DNA from: Enterococcus hirae ATCC 9790 | GTDB taxonomy: Bacteria > Bacillota > Bacilli > Lactobacillales > Enterococcaceae | Assembly (NCBI RefSeq): GCF_000271405.2 | Contig: NC_018081.1 | Coordinates: 518,501 to 582,500, forward strand | DNA length: 64,000 nt | Direction of reading: 5' to 3' | Shown here: in pieces, positions 33,799-43,586 of the stretch | Layout: each line of letters opens with the position of its first letter | Position numbering within the stretch: the stretch's first letter is position 1 | Position numbers and translations under genes: made by a program | The notes under the pieces: generated by a model | Database searches by the model: none | Told to the model about the DNA's origin: nothing | The model's input: only the letters and a program-made list of their open reading frames with translations

Positions 33799-35790
33799 TC
33801 AAATCAGTTGTTTGCTCTTAGTTGTTTCAAGGGAGATATCATAATTTTTTCCTGGCTCTAAATGAACCACTTGCTGGTTGATACGGAGAATCCCTCCTTC
33901 TCGTGTCGTTGAGATGTGTAGCTGTTCTTGTTCTTTATTGATTGTGACAAGTCCATTTTTGATTGGTATTTGCATGTTTAGACTTTCAAAAGCAGCTAGA
34001 TTAGGTTCAACAACGAAAGTTTGATATCCTGGTGAAAGTGGTCGGACACCTGCGAAATATCTGCCTAATAGATAGATCGGGCTTGCTCCCCAAGCATGGC
34101 ATAAGCTTTTGCCAAAAGGATCCCCATACATTTCATACACTTGTTCGCCCGTTTCCTCAGGGATATATTCTTCCCAGAATGTCACTGCCCCTCTTTCAAC
34201 CATTCTGCCCCAGTAATCACAGATGATTTGATACACTTGGTCTGTTTGACCCATTTTACATAGAGCATCTTGCTCGAAAAATTTGAAATAAGGTGTCGTG
34301 ATCTGGGTAATTTCAGGGTTTAACAATACATGGGTTAAAATCTGTTCTTTCTTTTCTTGTTCTACTAAATCGAATAAAATGGCAAAGATATTGGCATGAC
34401 GAGTTACGTGGCGCTTTTTCGATTCATAGGAATCAATAAATGCCTGCTTTTCTTCGTCCCAGAAATAGCTCATGACGTTTTCTTTTAGTTGTTGATACTT
34501 CTGTTCATAGTCATCTACTTCACCCAAAACAGCTCCACAAGTCATCATCGTTTGGTAAGCTTTAAGCAATAGAATTTGTTCTGCTGCCAAGGTTCCTTCT
34601 CGATCCATCTCCGTCCAGTCAATAAACAACCAATCTTTTTCTCGCCCATAAATAAAGCCAAGTTCATTCGTTTGTGCTTGGAGATAGTCCATCATCGTCT
34701 TCATCTTAGGATAGATTTGTTTCAAGAAAACCGTGTCACCCGTCATTAGATAGTGATTCTCAACAGCGATGATCCATAAAATCGAGTAGTCAACGATCGT
34801 ATTCATATGTTGCTTGATTTCATTTTGCCCACGAAGCGCTAACATCGTTCGGGTATTGATTTCTTCATCGAAAAAGAGATATTGGTTGATAAAATAGCTT
34901 TGGTAAGCATCGCCTGACCAGATCCACCGATCTCGCTTGATCCCATCGATAAAGAACAATCCACTACATAGGGTAAATGTTTCCACAGAAACTTCCCAAA
35001 TCTTGTTTAAAAGGACATTGTCTGAAGAAAAAGCAGCATGATTGGTTAAAGGAAGGGATTCATGGATCGCCTCGATCTCAATTTCTTCCTTCGCAACATC
35101 TGGAACAAACAAATACCGAAAAGCACGCTTTCTTGGGATTGTTTCAACAGTAGCTGCTTTTTCTTTGTAATAGCACATCTCCACATCCAATGCTTCTGAT
35201 GCAGATTCACCATAGCAAATCATGATCGGTTGCCCATGTGTCATTTTTTTGATCGCCAGTGTTCCGTAAACCGCACGACCATAATCAATCAATACCCCCT
35301 CATTCTGTTCGTTGATTGAAACAGGTGTAACCACTTTTTTTTCAAAATAGACATGATTTGGATCGTTTGCTTTATCCAAATAAAGTGAGCTCCAACCAGC
35401 TGGTAGTTCTTCAATAAAGTTACTTGCTCGCCAACCTACATCACTCTTGATAACCTCTCCTTCGACAAAGACAGCGGGTAATCCAGTTGCGTTGCCTACA
35501 AAAATCCTGATTTTATTCTTTCCAGGCTGACAATTGATTGTTTCTTTAAGTGGATACTTTTTCCCATTCACTTCCACATAGCCAATCCCTGTTGCATAAA
35601 CAATAAAAGAAGTTGGTTCTGTCAGTTCGTAGTAACGTTTGAATTTCACATTTTTATGACAATCATCAACGTTCCAATAAGCAGGCCAGTCATAGCCTCT
35701 TTCTTCTCTTGAAAAATTTTGTAATAATCCTTGTCTGATTTCAAAATCTCCTGGGTACCATAACCATCTTGTTTGTTTTTCACTATTCAT
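33799..35790 (-). CDS. GH78-like (alpha-L-rhamnosidase-related) glycosidase 2
   Basis: A 663-residue cytoplasmic protein. The start at 35790 (MNSEKQTRWLWYPGDFEI) follows AAGGAG; the frame is open a further 45 codons but without a ribosome site. An N-terminal beta-sandwich (about 40-230) precedes the (alpha/alpha)6 domain with the GH78-type motif IDGIKRDRWIWSGD and the later WGRMVERGAVTFWEEYIPEE and SLCHAWGASPIYLLGRY. A C-terminal beta domain (about 590-663) completes the usual layout. As in glycosidase 1, the RDER motif reads RDRW. It is the first gene before the GPH transporter. Confidence 0.78.
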   Translation of the reverse strand: MNSEKQTRWLWYPGDFEIRQGLLQNFSREERGYDWPAYWNVDDCHKNVKFKRYYELTEPTSFIVYATGIGYVEVNGKKYPLKETINCQPGKNKIRIFVGNATGLPAVFVEGEVIKSDVGWRASNFIEELPAGWSSLYLDKANDPNHVYFEKKVVTPVSINEQNEGVLIDYGRAVYGTLAIKKMTHGQPIMICYGESASEALDVEMCYYKEKAATVETIPRKRAFRYLFVPDVAKEEIEIEAIHESLPLTNHAAFSSDNVLLNKIWEVSVETFTLCSGLFFIDGIKRDRWIWSGDAYQSYFINQYLFFDEEINTRTMLALRGQNEIKQHMNTIVDYSILWIIAVENHYLMTGDTVFLKQIYPKMKTMMDYLQAQTNELGFIYGREKDWLFIDWTEMDREGTLAAEQILLLKAYQTMMTCGAVLGEVDDYEQKYQQLKENVMSYFWDEEKQAFIDSYESKKRHVTRHANIFAILFDLVEQEKKEQILTHVLLNPEITQITTPYFKFFEQDALCKMGQTDQVYQIICDYWGRMVERGAVTFWEEYIPEETGEQVYEMYGDPFGKSLCHAWGASPIYLLGRYFAGVRPLSPGYQTFVVEPNLAAFESLNMQIPIKNGLVTINKEQEQLHISTTREGGILRINQQVVHLEPGKNYDISLETTKSKQLI

Positions 35791-36253
35791 CTTCCACACT
35801 CCTTGGTTTTGGATCGTAGCAATGGTAATCATGCACGATTCTTTTTTCTCATTGTCAATAACTGATAGTCTAAGCCTTTTGAACACATTGATTAATAACA
35901 AATGAAACAGCCCCGTACGTCTCACCCAAACTAGCGAAAGTTAAGCCAAATGAACACATTTGTTTAGTCATTTTGATAGCTCACTCTTCTTCAAAAATAA
36001 GTTAGAAATTTCCGTTTTGTACTTTCCATCACTTAAAAAAAACAGGAACGGCCGTTATCAATCAATAGTTAAATAGATTTAAGTTCTCCTTCCTAAACAC
36101 TTATGCTTTTTCTCCCTCTACATATTAACCGCTTTCATATTCAGGGAACAATTTCCAAAATCCAGAATGTTTATATCAAATCTACAGGTTTTTTGGTTAA
36201 GAAGTTGTGTTACATTAATAGCAAGGTAAGATGATCATTAAGAGGTGAAGTTC
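35791..36253. other. Divergent regulatory region of the glycoside locus
   Basis: About 460 AT-rich bases between glycosidase 2 and AraC regulator 2, with no gene seen. ATTAACCGCTTTCAT (36124-36138), read on the minus strand as ATGAAAGCGGTTAAT, fits the catabolite-responsive element consensus with one mismatch. Confidence 0.45.
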
Positions 36254-37218
36254 ATGGAGAAATGGATCTCAGAGTTATTCAAAGAAACGGAAATCGAAAA
36301 ATTGCAAAAAAAATCAGGTAAAAATATTAATACGATGAACCTCAACTATCATCGTTCGATCGTTCCAGAAATTCCTAAAAGTAAGTTCTTTGAGTTTGGA
36401 TCAATCGCAATTAACAAACATCCAAGATTTTCTTACACACCCGCGCATACCCATCATTTTATTGAGTTGAATTTTTTATTCAATGGGCAGTGCACCCAGC
36501 GTTTGAACGGTGACGTTTTTCATTTAGAAAAAGGACAGTTACTTCTGTTAGATAGTAAGGTTATCCAACAAATCGATTATGTAGGAGCAGAGGATATCTT
36601 GATCAATTTCCTCCTTGATATTCCAGCTATTCAAAATATTCTATTGCCTAATCTACCAAAATCCAATAATCTAATCACAGATTTTTTCTTTCAAGCAACC
36701 CGTTCGCCTACTGAACATACTAGTTATATCCTACTAGACTTATCAATGAGTCCCTTAGCGTATCAGCTAATTAAAAGTCTGATGATGACCACTTATCAAA
36801 AAGAGTCTGTGCATAAGCAACTTTTGCTGAATTTATTATTTTCTTCACTGATGGTAGAAAGCGCGCAAGCACCAGTGATTATCACGAATAAAAAACGATT
36901 CGTAATGAGCCGCTGATTCAAATCTTAGATTATATCAATGATCACTATGCAGAAATCACCTTACAGCAATTAGGAGAAACTTTTGGCTATAACAAAAAAT
37001 ATTTAAGCAACTTGTTAAAAAATAAAACCGGTAGTAGTTTCCAAGAGTTGATCGATCAAAAACGCTTATCTGAAGCAAAGCGACTCATGCTAGAAACAAA
37101 CGATAGTTTAAGTACGATTGCCTTAAAAATCGGCTATAAAAGTGTCCCTTCGATTTTCAAACTTTTCCAAAAAGAAACCGGAAAAACACCTGATTATTTC
37201 CGAAAAAAACGGATGTAA
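36254..37218 (+). pseudogene. AraC family regulator 2, frameshifted
   Basis: The N-terminal cupin part (MEKWISELFKETEIEKL at 36254, ribosome site AGAGGTG) is intact to about residue 215. The frame then stops at 36914-36916. Adding one A to the A6 run at 36890-36895 joins it to the downstream frame, which encodes IRNEPLIQILDYINDHY and the helix-turn-helix pair ending at 37218. The repaired protein is 321 residues, matching its paralogue at 31358-32329. As read, the DNA-binding domain is lost. Confidence 0.85.
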
Positions 37219-37302
37219 AAAGAGTAGTTGAAACATGAATGGTACAACTCTCTAATTCCAACTGTAAAACAGTGACGAAAAGTTATTAACAAAAAAAATA
37301 AC

Positions 37303-37339
37303 AAAAACCGCCTGAAACAATTGATATGTTTCAGGCGGT
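37303..37339 (-). terminator. Terminator of the NADH oxidase-like gene
   Basis: Perfect 12-base stem ACCGCCTGAAAC/GTTTCAGGCGGT followed on the minus strand by TTTTTGTTATTTTTTTT. Confidence 0.88.
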
Positions 37340-37397
37340 CCATTTATATTTTACGTAAAATACCACGTTTCTAACGAATGTCTCTAATTGTTTGATT

Positions 37398-38777
37398 TTA
37401 TTCTACAAATGGTTCTTCTCCCAATGCTTGTTGCGCGGCTAGATTGATCATATTCCATTGGCGATCAAAACCAGGTTGGAAGAAAAAGTCAGCTTCTGCT
37501 AAATCTTCGATCGTCAGTTTTTGTTGGATCGCTAGCGCTAGTACGTTGCCTTGAGCAGTCACATCATAAGTAGATAAAACAGCTCCGCCAAGGACTTGAT
37601 GTGTCATTGGGTCAAAGAATAATTGGATTGAAACTTTCGTGTTCCCATATTCTTCAGGTACATATTTAGGACGAATAGTATCTTCATAATAAGCTGTGCG
37701 AATGGCTACGCCTGCTTTTTCTGCTGTAAAACTATTCAAACCACTAGCTGCAAAGTGATAATCAAAAACACTTAATGCCGAAGAACCTACAACGCCTCCA
37801 AATGGTTGGCTTGGTGTATCCTCAAATAGATGTTTGACTACATATCGTGCTTCTCTTCTTGCCACTGTTGCTAGTGCAATCGGCATTTTTGAGCGGGCAG
37901 GTATCGAATAAGCAAGGGTTGCATCCCCTACTGCATACACATCAGGTAAATTGGTTTGCAAATATTCATCGGTAACGATCCAACCACGATCATCTAAATC
38001 TACGACTCCTTTTAGCCATTCCGTATTCGCTTTGACTCCAGCTGCTTGAATCACAAGATCTGTCGCGATTTCTTCATCTGCTGTTTGAATCGCAGCGACT
38101 TGTTGCTCACCAGTGAAAGCAGTGATTTTCGCACCCGTCACGACTTTGATACCCTTTTCTTTTAAATGTTCGGTTAAAATATCCGTCATTTCCGGATCTA
38201 AATAAGTGCCTAATGGTCGATCAATCACGTCTAATAACGTCACTTCTTTCCCTGCTTTTTGAAAAGCTTCAGCGGCTTCGATCCCGATATAGCCTGCACC
38301 GATAACAGCTACATTTTTGATCGCTGGATCAGTTAATTTATCTTTGATTCTAGTAGCCCAATCGTACCCACGCATCAAATAAACGTTCTCTAAATCTGTT
38401 CCTGGTACTGGCAATGAATTTGGTTTTACTCCTGAGCTTAAGATCAATTTATCATATTCATACTCTTTGGTACTCTTATCTAAGATACTAGTCACCGTTA
38501 CTGTCTTTTGGTCTGCATGAATCGCTTTTACTTCATGATTGTTTAAAATGTGAACATTGGGTTGTGGAAAGTTTTCTGGTCTGAAATTTCGTACATCATT
38601 AACATCTGTCACTTGGTCCTCTAAATATAATTCCATGCCACATGACATGAACGAAACATAATCCCCTGCTTCAAATAAGGTGATATCGACATTTTCACCA
38701 TATCTAGATAGCAATTCTAAAATCGATTGATGTCCGCCATGAGATGCGCCGACAATAATAACCTTTGTTTTCTCCAT
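37398..38777 (-). CDS. FAD-dependent NADH oxidase/peroxidase family protein
   Basis: A 459-residue pyridine nucleotide-disulfide oxidoreductase. It has an N-terminal FAD motif (IIVGASHGGHQ), a single redox Cys in YVSFMSCGMELYL at about residue 43, the NAD motif VIGAGYIGIEAAEAF, and the second FAD segment VYAVGDATLAY. The lone Cys is that of NADH oxidase (Nox), NADH peroxidase (Npr) and CoA-disulfide reductase, so the exact reaction (water or peroxide) is open. The start at 38777 (MEKTKVIIVG) follows AAGGAGG. Such enzymes regenerate NAD+ and detoxify oxygen in lactic acid bacteria. Confidence 0.85.
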   Translation of the reverse strand: MEKTKVIIVGASHGGHQSILELLSRYGENVDITLFEAGDYVSFMSCGMELYLEDQVTDVNDVRNFRPENFPQPNVHILNNHEVKAIHADQKTVTVTSILDKSTKEYEYDKLILSSGVKPNSLPVPGTDLENVYLMRGYDWATRIKDKLTDPAIKNVAVIGAGYIGIEAAEAFQKAGKEVTLLDVIDRPLGTYLDPEMTDILTEHLKEKGIKVVTGAKITAFTGEQQVAAIQTADEEIATDLVIQAAGVKANTEWLKGVVDLDDRGWIVTDEYLQTNLPDVYAVGDATLAYSIPARSKMPIALATVARREARYVVKHLFEDTPSQPFGGVVGSSALSVFDYHFAASGLNSFTAEKAGVAIRTAYYEDTIRPKYVPEEYGNTKVSIQLFFDPMTHQVLGGAVLSTYDVTAQGNVLALAIQQKLTIEDLAEADFFFQPGFDRQWNMINLAAQQALGEEPFVE

Positions 38778-39236
38778 TGATGAAACCTCCTTGTTCAATT
38801 ATTTAGAATAACTCTAAACAATTCAAACATAACACTCGATTTTTTATAAATCAAAAGAAATGCCCAAATATTGGACAGAAAAAATAAGACTTTCTCTATT
38901 AAGTTTTTGACTTAAATGTTTATCAACTTTCTTTTTAGATGGCAATACTTTTTAGTAAGAAATAACTGTACAGAAAAATAAAACGGTTATGCTATTATTT
39001 GTCAATTATATCGCTTGACTTAACTTGTAAAATTTATATAAAAAACATTTTCCATACTAATAAAGTTAGCTGGTACTATAGACCTCCTCAGCCATGAAAT
39101 TAGAAAAAAACATACCAAAAATAATAACTGTACAAAAAAGATCGTTTCAGAACACTTAACATTTACAAATAAATACAGGAAAAACTTTGCGTTACTTAAT
39201 GTTGTATAGTATTATAAGAGTAAAGAGGTGGTATAT
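38778..39236. other. AT-rich intergenic region upstream of mazEF
   Basis: 460 bases without a gene. A 17-base direct repeat, AATAACTGTACA followed by an A-rich run, occurs at 38961-38977 and 39123-39139. The mazE promoter candidate lies at its right end. Confidence 0.5.
39187..39215 (+). promoter_or_regulatory. Candidate promoter of mazEF
   Basis: TTGCGT (39187-39192), 17-base spacer, TATTAT (39210-39215); predicted start about 15 bases before the mazE ATG. Confidence 0.4.
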
Positions 39237-39467
39237 ATGCTCATTACAAAATCTAGATTACAAGGTAGTTCTGTAGTAATTACACTACCGTCTGATAATG
39301 GTAAAAAACCTTCAGAAAATCAAGAATATATTGTTGTCTACTCTGAAGATGGGACAATCACATTAGTTCCTAAAATCGAAGATCCATTTAGTGCTGGACA
39401 AGAAGCTGAGTATTACGAAAAAGATGAATGGAAAGACTTAACTCCTGAAGGGAGAGAAATTTTATAG
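39237..39467 (+). CDS. mazE: MazE/PemI-type antitoxin
   Basis: A 76-residue acidic protein beginning MLITKSRLQGSSVVITLPSD, an AbrB-like swapped-hairpin DNA-binding N-terminus, followed by an acidic, flexible C-terminal half of the kind that wraps the toxin. The start at 39237 follows AGAGGTGG. Its stop codon TAG overlaps the GTG start of the toxin by one base, giving tight coupling typical of type II modules. It should neutralise the toxin and autorepress the promoter. Confidence 0.82.
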   Translation: MLITKSRLQGSSVVITLPSDNGKKPSENQEYIVVYSEDGTITLVPKIEDPFSAGQEAEYYEKDEWKDLTPEGREIL

Positions 39468-39808
39468 TGCCTAAAGCTAGAAATTATATTCCTAAAAAAG
39501 GGGATATTGTTTGGATCGATTTTGATCCATCCACAGGCAAAGAAATTCAAAAGAGAAGACCAGGCTTGGTTGTATCTCGTTATGAATTTAATTGCACAAC
39601 AATGTTTGCAATAATCTGTCCAATTACTTCTACTATAAAAAATCTACCGACACGCTATTCGCTTCCCAAAGATTTAGATACAAAGGGACAAGTACTTATT
39701 TCTCAATTAAAATCACTTGATTTCAAGGAAAGAAAACTCAAAAAGGTCGAAAATTTACCTTTACAAGATATGGCTAAAATTGATCAGATTATCCAGTATA
39801 TATTTTAA
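39467..39808 (+). CDS. mazF: MazF/PemK family endoribonuclease toxin
   Basis: A 113-residue protein starting at GTG 39467. Family motifs are KKGDIVWIDFDPSTGKEIQKRRPGLVVS near the N-terminus (the Arg and active-site loop) and ICPITSTIKNLPTRY, with GQVLISQLKSLD further on. MazF toxins cleave single-stranded mRNA at short motifs; the recognition sequence is not predictable here. It lies alone with its antitoxin between the NADH oxidase-like gene and the lysine operon. Confidence 0.88.
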   Translation: MPKARNYIPKKGDIVWIDFDPSTGKEIQKRRPGLVVSRYEFNCTTMFAIICPITSTIKNLPTRYSLPKDLDTKGQVLISQLKSLDFKERKLKKVENLPLQDMAKIDQIIQYIF

Positions 39809-39916
39809 GCACCTTAAATTGGATCATAATCTTTCGTTATGCCAAATAAAACTAAAAAATGTACACCATTAAAAAAGAAAAATGACAAATGTTCCTCTTT
39901 CAATCAACAAAGTAAA

Positions 39917-39969
39917 CAAAAAATGAAAAACTTCGTTCAATAAAATGAACGTAGCTTTTCATTTTTTTT
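39917..39969. terminator. Bidirectional terminator between mazF and patA
   Basis: AAAATGAAAA..GTTCA pairs with TGAAC..TTTTCATTTT with T8 on the plus strand and A-rich sequence on the other side. Confidence 0.75.
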
Positions 39970-39971
39970 GA

Positions 39972-41138
39972 TTACATATCAGCTAAAAAAAGGCGAATCC
40001 GTTGGCAAGCTTCCGTAAGTTCTGCCAAACTACTTGCATAAGAAATCCGAATATAGCCTTCACCCTCTGGTCCAAAAGCTGAACCAGGGATACAGGCGAC
40101 TCTGCCTTGTTCTGCTAACTGTAAGCAAAACTCCCAAGAATTCAAGGTAACTTCTTTTGGCAGTTTACAAAACAGGTAAAAGGCGCCATCAGGTGGTATG
40201 ACTTCAAACCCTAACTCACTTAATTGACCTAAAAGATAATCTCTTCTCTTCGCATACTGTTCTTTCATTTTTTCCCCATCATACATTCCGGTAGTAAGTG
40301 CCTCAACCGCAGCTTTTTGAGCCATCGTAGTGGCTGAAGTGACTAAATATTGATGGACTTTGATGATTTCATCAATCACATATTTTTGAGCAAAAATAAA
40401 GCCGATCCGCCAGCCGGTCATCGCATGAGATTTGGATAAACCGCTAATCACAATTGTTTGCTCCGGAAGATAAGACGCTGGCGAGACATGGTCTCCGACA
40501 TAATTCAACTCTGCATAGACTTCATCACTGATCACGAAGACCGATCGTTGTTTGATGACTTCAGCTAATTTTGCCATTTGTTCTGAAGTTAACAGTGTTC
40601 CTGTTGGATTGCTTGGATAGTTCAAGATAATTGCTTTGATCGAGTCGCCATAAATAGCAAAGGCTGCTTCTAACTGTTCTGGTTGGCAAATAAAGCCTGT
40701 TTCTGACGTATCGATCGTGATCAATTCCGCTCCAGCAAGATCCACTATCGGCTGATAGCCAGGATAAGCAGGCGCAGGAATCAATACTTTGTCGCCTTCT
40801 TCTAAAATCGCTAGTAAAGAAGCAGCGATTGCTTCTGTGGCACCAACTGTCGTTAGTACTTCAGTTTGAGGATCGTATACCAACCCATAACGTTCTTTTT
40901 GAAATAAACAAGCAGCTTCACAAACTTCGGGTAGTCCCCTCATCCCCGTATAATGGGAATAATTTTCTTCAATAGCAGTGATCCCCGCCTGTTTGACATG
41001 TTCGGGTGTTGGAAAATCAGGCTCTCCTAAGGTTAACTTGATGACATCGGGGATAGCAGAAATTTGTTGGTCAAAACTTCTGATTTGTGACACTGCTATT
41101 TTTGCAAGCCTGTGATTAAAACGATTGGTTAAATTCAT
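39972..41138 (-). CDS. patA: Aminotransferase, probable N-acetyl-L,L-diaminopimelate aminotransferase
   Basis: A 388-residue class I/II PLP aminotransferase. The Schiff-base Lys lies in SGLSKSHAMTGWRIGF near residue 236, with LNYPSNPTGTLL upstream. It is the last gene of the lysine operon, after dapL, where the acetylase branch needs an N-acetyl-diaminopimelate aminotransferase (PatA in Bacillus). Substrate assignment rests on operon context. It begins 29 bases after dapL ends. Confidence 0.85.
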   Translation of the reverse strand: MNLTNRFNHRLAKIAVSQIRSFDQQISAIPDVIKLTLGEPDFPTPEHVKQAGITAIEENYSHYTGMRGLPEVCEAACLFQKERYGLVYDPQTEVLTTVGATEAIAASLLAILEEGDKVLIPAPAYPGYQPIVDLAGAELITIDTSETGFICQPEQLEAAFAIYGDSIKAIILNYPSNPTGTLLTSEQMAKLAEVIKQRSVFVISDEVYAELNYVGDHVSPASYLPEQTIVISGLSKSHAMTGWRIGFIFAQKYVIDEIIKVHQYLVTSATTMAQKAAVEALTTGMYDGEKMKEQYAKRRDYLLGQLSELGFEVIPPDGAFYLFCKLPKEVTLNSWEFCLQLAEQGRVACIPGSAFGPEGEGYIRISYASSLAELTEACQRIRLFLADM

Positions 41139-41167
41139 GTGGTTTTCTCCTTTTTATCACTTCTTTG

Positions 41168-42283
41168 TCACTGATCCTTTTTTAGCAAAAGTCCTTTTGT
41201 ATGAAGGATCGTTTGATACCAAGCGACACCCTTTTCTAACACAGCCATATCAAAATCAAATCGTGCATCATGAAGTGCTGGTGTATCACCGACACCGAGA
41301 AAGAAAAAAACACATGGATACTTCTGGGTATAAACACCGAAATCCTCTGCTTGCAAGACCGGTTGTTCAAGCTCATGTAATTTTTCTGATTGCTTCAAGG
41401 CTGTATATATGTGAGGATCATTGATGACCGCTGGATATCCATCATTATAACGGAATTGGATCGATACCTGCGAATTTTTTTGAAATTTCTCTGCTAAATC
41501 AGCCAGTTGTGCTTTGATCGAATCTTGGATTTGCTGATCATAAGAACGGATGCTGCCTGAAATAGTTACTTCATTTGCTAAAACATTTCGAATCGTACCA
41601 CCAGTGATCTGTCCAAACTTTATTAAACGTCGCCATTCTTTAGGTAAAGATTGTTCCAACTCGTATACTTCATCCATAAAACCAATGGCTCCTCGGATAC
41701 TGTCGATCCCTTGTTCACTAGAGGCAATATGGGCAGATCTCCCTTTGACAATGATATCTGTCTCACTACTTTGTGCCATAAAGGCGCCCGATCGTGAATA
41801 GATCTCGCCTTTGGGAAGACCTGGCCATAAATGAAACCCGAAAATCGCTTGGACTTGATAGTCCTCTAACAAACCTGTTTGAATAACACTTTCCGCTCCG
41901 CCAGATATTTCTTCCGAAGGTTGAAAAATCAGAACAACGTTGTACATTAACTGTTCTTTATGATCTGCGATATATTCCGTTAACCCTAATAACATTGCCA
42001 TATGTCCATCGTGACCACACGCATGCATCATCCCTTCATGAGTAGAAGCAAAGGGAAGATTTGTTTCTTCTTGGATCGGTAAGGCGTCAATATCTGTCCG
42101 AAAAGCAATCGTTTCGTTTTGTTGATGATCAAAATAAAGCAATAAACCAGTCTCGCCGATCTCATGCAGGACTCCCCCAAGATCCTTGATTTGTTCATGC
42201 AAATACGCTTTGGTTTTAAATTCATGAAAGCCGATTTCAGGAATTTGATGTAACGCCATGCGATGTTTTGCTAACATCGACAT
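41168..42283 (-). CDS. dapL: N-acetyldiaminopimelate deacetylase (M20 family)
   Basis: A 371-residue M20 metallohydrolase. The metal-binding MHACGHDGHMAMLLG motif and the PSEEISGGAESVIQTG segment are present. It corresponds to YkuR/DapL of Bacillus, releasing acetate from N-acetyl-L,L-diaminopimelate. Its ATG at 42283 (MSMLAKHRMAL) lies inside the end of lysC (47-base overlap) with AAGGGATGG upstream. Confidence 0.88.
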   Translation of the reverse strand: MSMLAKHRMALHQIPEIGFHEFKTKAYLHEQIKDLGGVLHEIGETGLLLYFDHQQNETIAFRTDIDALPIQEETNLPFASTHEGMMHACGHDGHMAMLLGLTEYIADHKEQLMYNVVLIFQPSEEISGGAESVIQTGLLEDYQVQAIFGFHLWPGLPKGEIYSRSGAFMAQSSETDIIVKGRSAHIASSEQGIDSIRGAIGFMDEVYELEQSLPKEWRRLIKFGQITGGTIRNVLANEVTISGSIRSYDQQIQDSIKAQLADLAEKFQKNSQVSIQFRYNDGYPAVINDPHIYTALKQSEKLHELEQPVLQAEDFGVYTQKYPCVFFFLGVGDTPALHDARFDFDMAVLEKGVAWYQTILHTKGLLLKKDQ

Positions 42284-43586
42284 TCACCATCCCTTCATAG
42301 AGCCCTTTAACGACTGTTTCATATTCTTCATTTTTTACCCCAATGATCAAGTTTAATTCTTGTGCCCCTTGGGATAAGATCGATGTCCGAATCTCTAGTT
42401 GATTTAAGATGGATAAGACTTTGCCAGAAAGTCCAATCAGTTCTTTATGTGGTCCGCCAACAACTGAGATCAATGCCAGATTCTCGATAATTTCGACTTC
42501 CTCGACACCCAAATTTTCTTTTAACTCTTTGGTAATCAAAAATAATTGATCTGCAATGGCTTCTGCTGAAACGACTACTCCAATATTGTCGATCCCCGAA
42601 GGAATGTGTTCGATCGAAATACCATGATTCGCAAAGACACTCATTGCTTTCCAAATAAACCCGATTTCATCAGACATATGTCGTTTAAATAGTGTTAGCG
42701 AAAGAAAATCTTTTTTTCCAGCAATCCCTGTTAAGCCATTTTCTTTTTCGACTTCTTTGCTGGAAATTCTAGTGCCTTGCGCCTCTGGATCGTTCGTATT
42801 TTTTATTTGAATCGGGATACCTGCTTCTTGTACTGGGAAAATAGCTGATTCATGGAGAACATTTGCCCCCATATACGCCATCTCTCGTAATTCTCTAAAT
42901 GAAATTTCTTTGATGATTTTTGGCGTGTCAATGATTCGTGGATCAGCCATCATAATCCCAGAAACATCCGTCCAATTCTCATAACAGTCGGCATTCAATA
43001 GTTTGGCTAAGATTGCGCCAGTGATGTCGCTCCCACCTCGCCCCATCAATTTTTCTTTTCCAACTGGATTAGCACCATAGAATCCTGGGACTACTAGTGG
43101 GCCTTTTTCTTGATAAATAGTTATTATTGCTTGTTTCGTCCGTTCTTCATCGATCTCACCCGTATAATCAAAGAAAATCAGTTCTTTCGCATCTATAAAC
43201 GTATAACCAACATATTCAGCTAATAACTTCGCAGTGAGATATTCTCCCCGACTGACCAAAAAATCTTGCGAGACTTTTTCTCGCTGTAATTTTTTTTGGA
43301 TCTCTAATAATTCATCTTCAATCGGAAAAGTCAACGACAAGACATCTCTCACTTGAATGAATCGTTCACAGATCCTTTCCCACAAAGGTGTCCAATCGAC
43401 TCCATGATGAAGATAGGCATGGATCAAATACAAGAGATCCGTGACTTTGTCATCTTCTTTTGTTCGTTTTCCTAAAGCGGAAACAACGATCACACTTCGT
43501 TCAGGAGCAGCTAAAATAATAGATTTTACCTTTTTGAATTGTTCTTCATGAGCCATCGATGAGCCACCAAATTTTGCGACTTTCAT
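42237..43586 (-). CDS. lysC: Aspartate kinase (monofunctional, class III type)
   Basis: A 449-residue aspartokinase with KFGGSSMAHEEQF at the N-terminus, the GRGGSDITGAILAKLL motif and two C-terminal ACT domains (about 300-445). The length and layout match the single-polypeptide class such as Bacillus YclM/ThrD, rather than the alpha/beta type with an internal start. Position in the lysine operon suggests lysine responsiveness. It overlaps asd by 4 bases and dapL by 47. Confidence 0.93.
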   Translation of the reverse strand: MKVAKFGGSSMAHEEQFKKVKSIILAAPERSVIVVSALGKRTKEDDKVTDLLYLIHAYLHHGVDWTPLWERICERFIQVRDVLSLTFPIEDELLEIQKKLQREKVSQDFLVSRGEYLTAKLLAEYVGYTFIDAKELIFFDYTGEIDEERTKQAIITIYQEKGPLVVPGFYGANPVGKEKLMGRGGSDITGAILAKLLNADCYENWTDVSGIMMADPRIIDTPKIIKEISFRELREMAYMGANVLHESAIFPVQEAGIPIQIKNTNDPEAQGTRISSKEVEKENGLTGIAGKKDFLSLTLFKRHMSDEIGFIWKAMSVFANHGISIEHIPSGIDNIGVVVSAEAIADQLFLITKELKENLGVEEVEIIENLALISVVGGPHKELIGLSGKVLSILNQLEIRTSILSQGAQELNLIIGVKNEEYETVVKGLYEGMVNVDVSKTSHGVTSNS

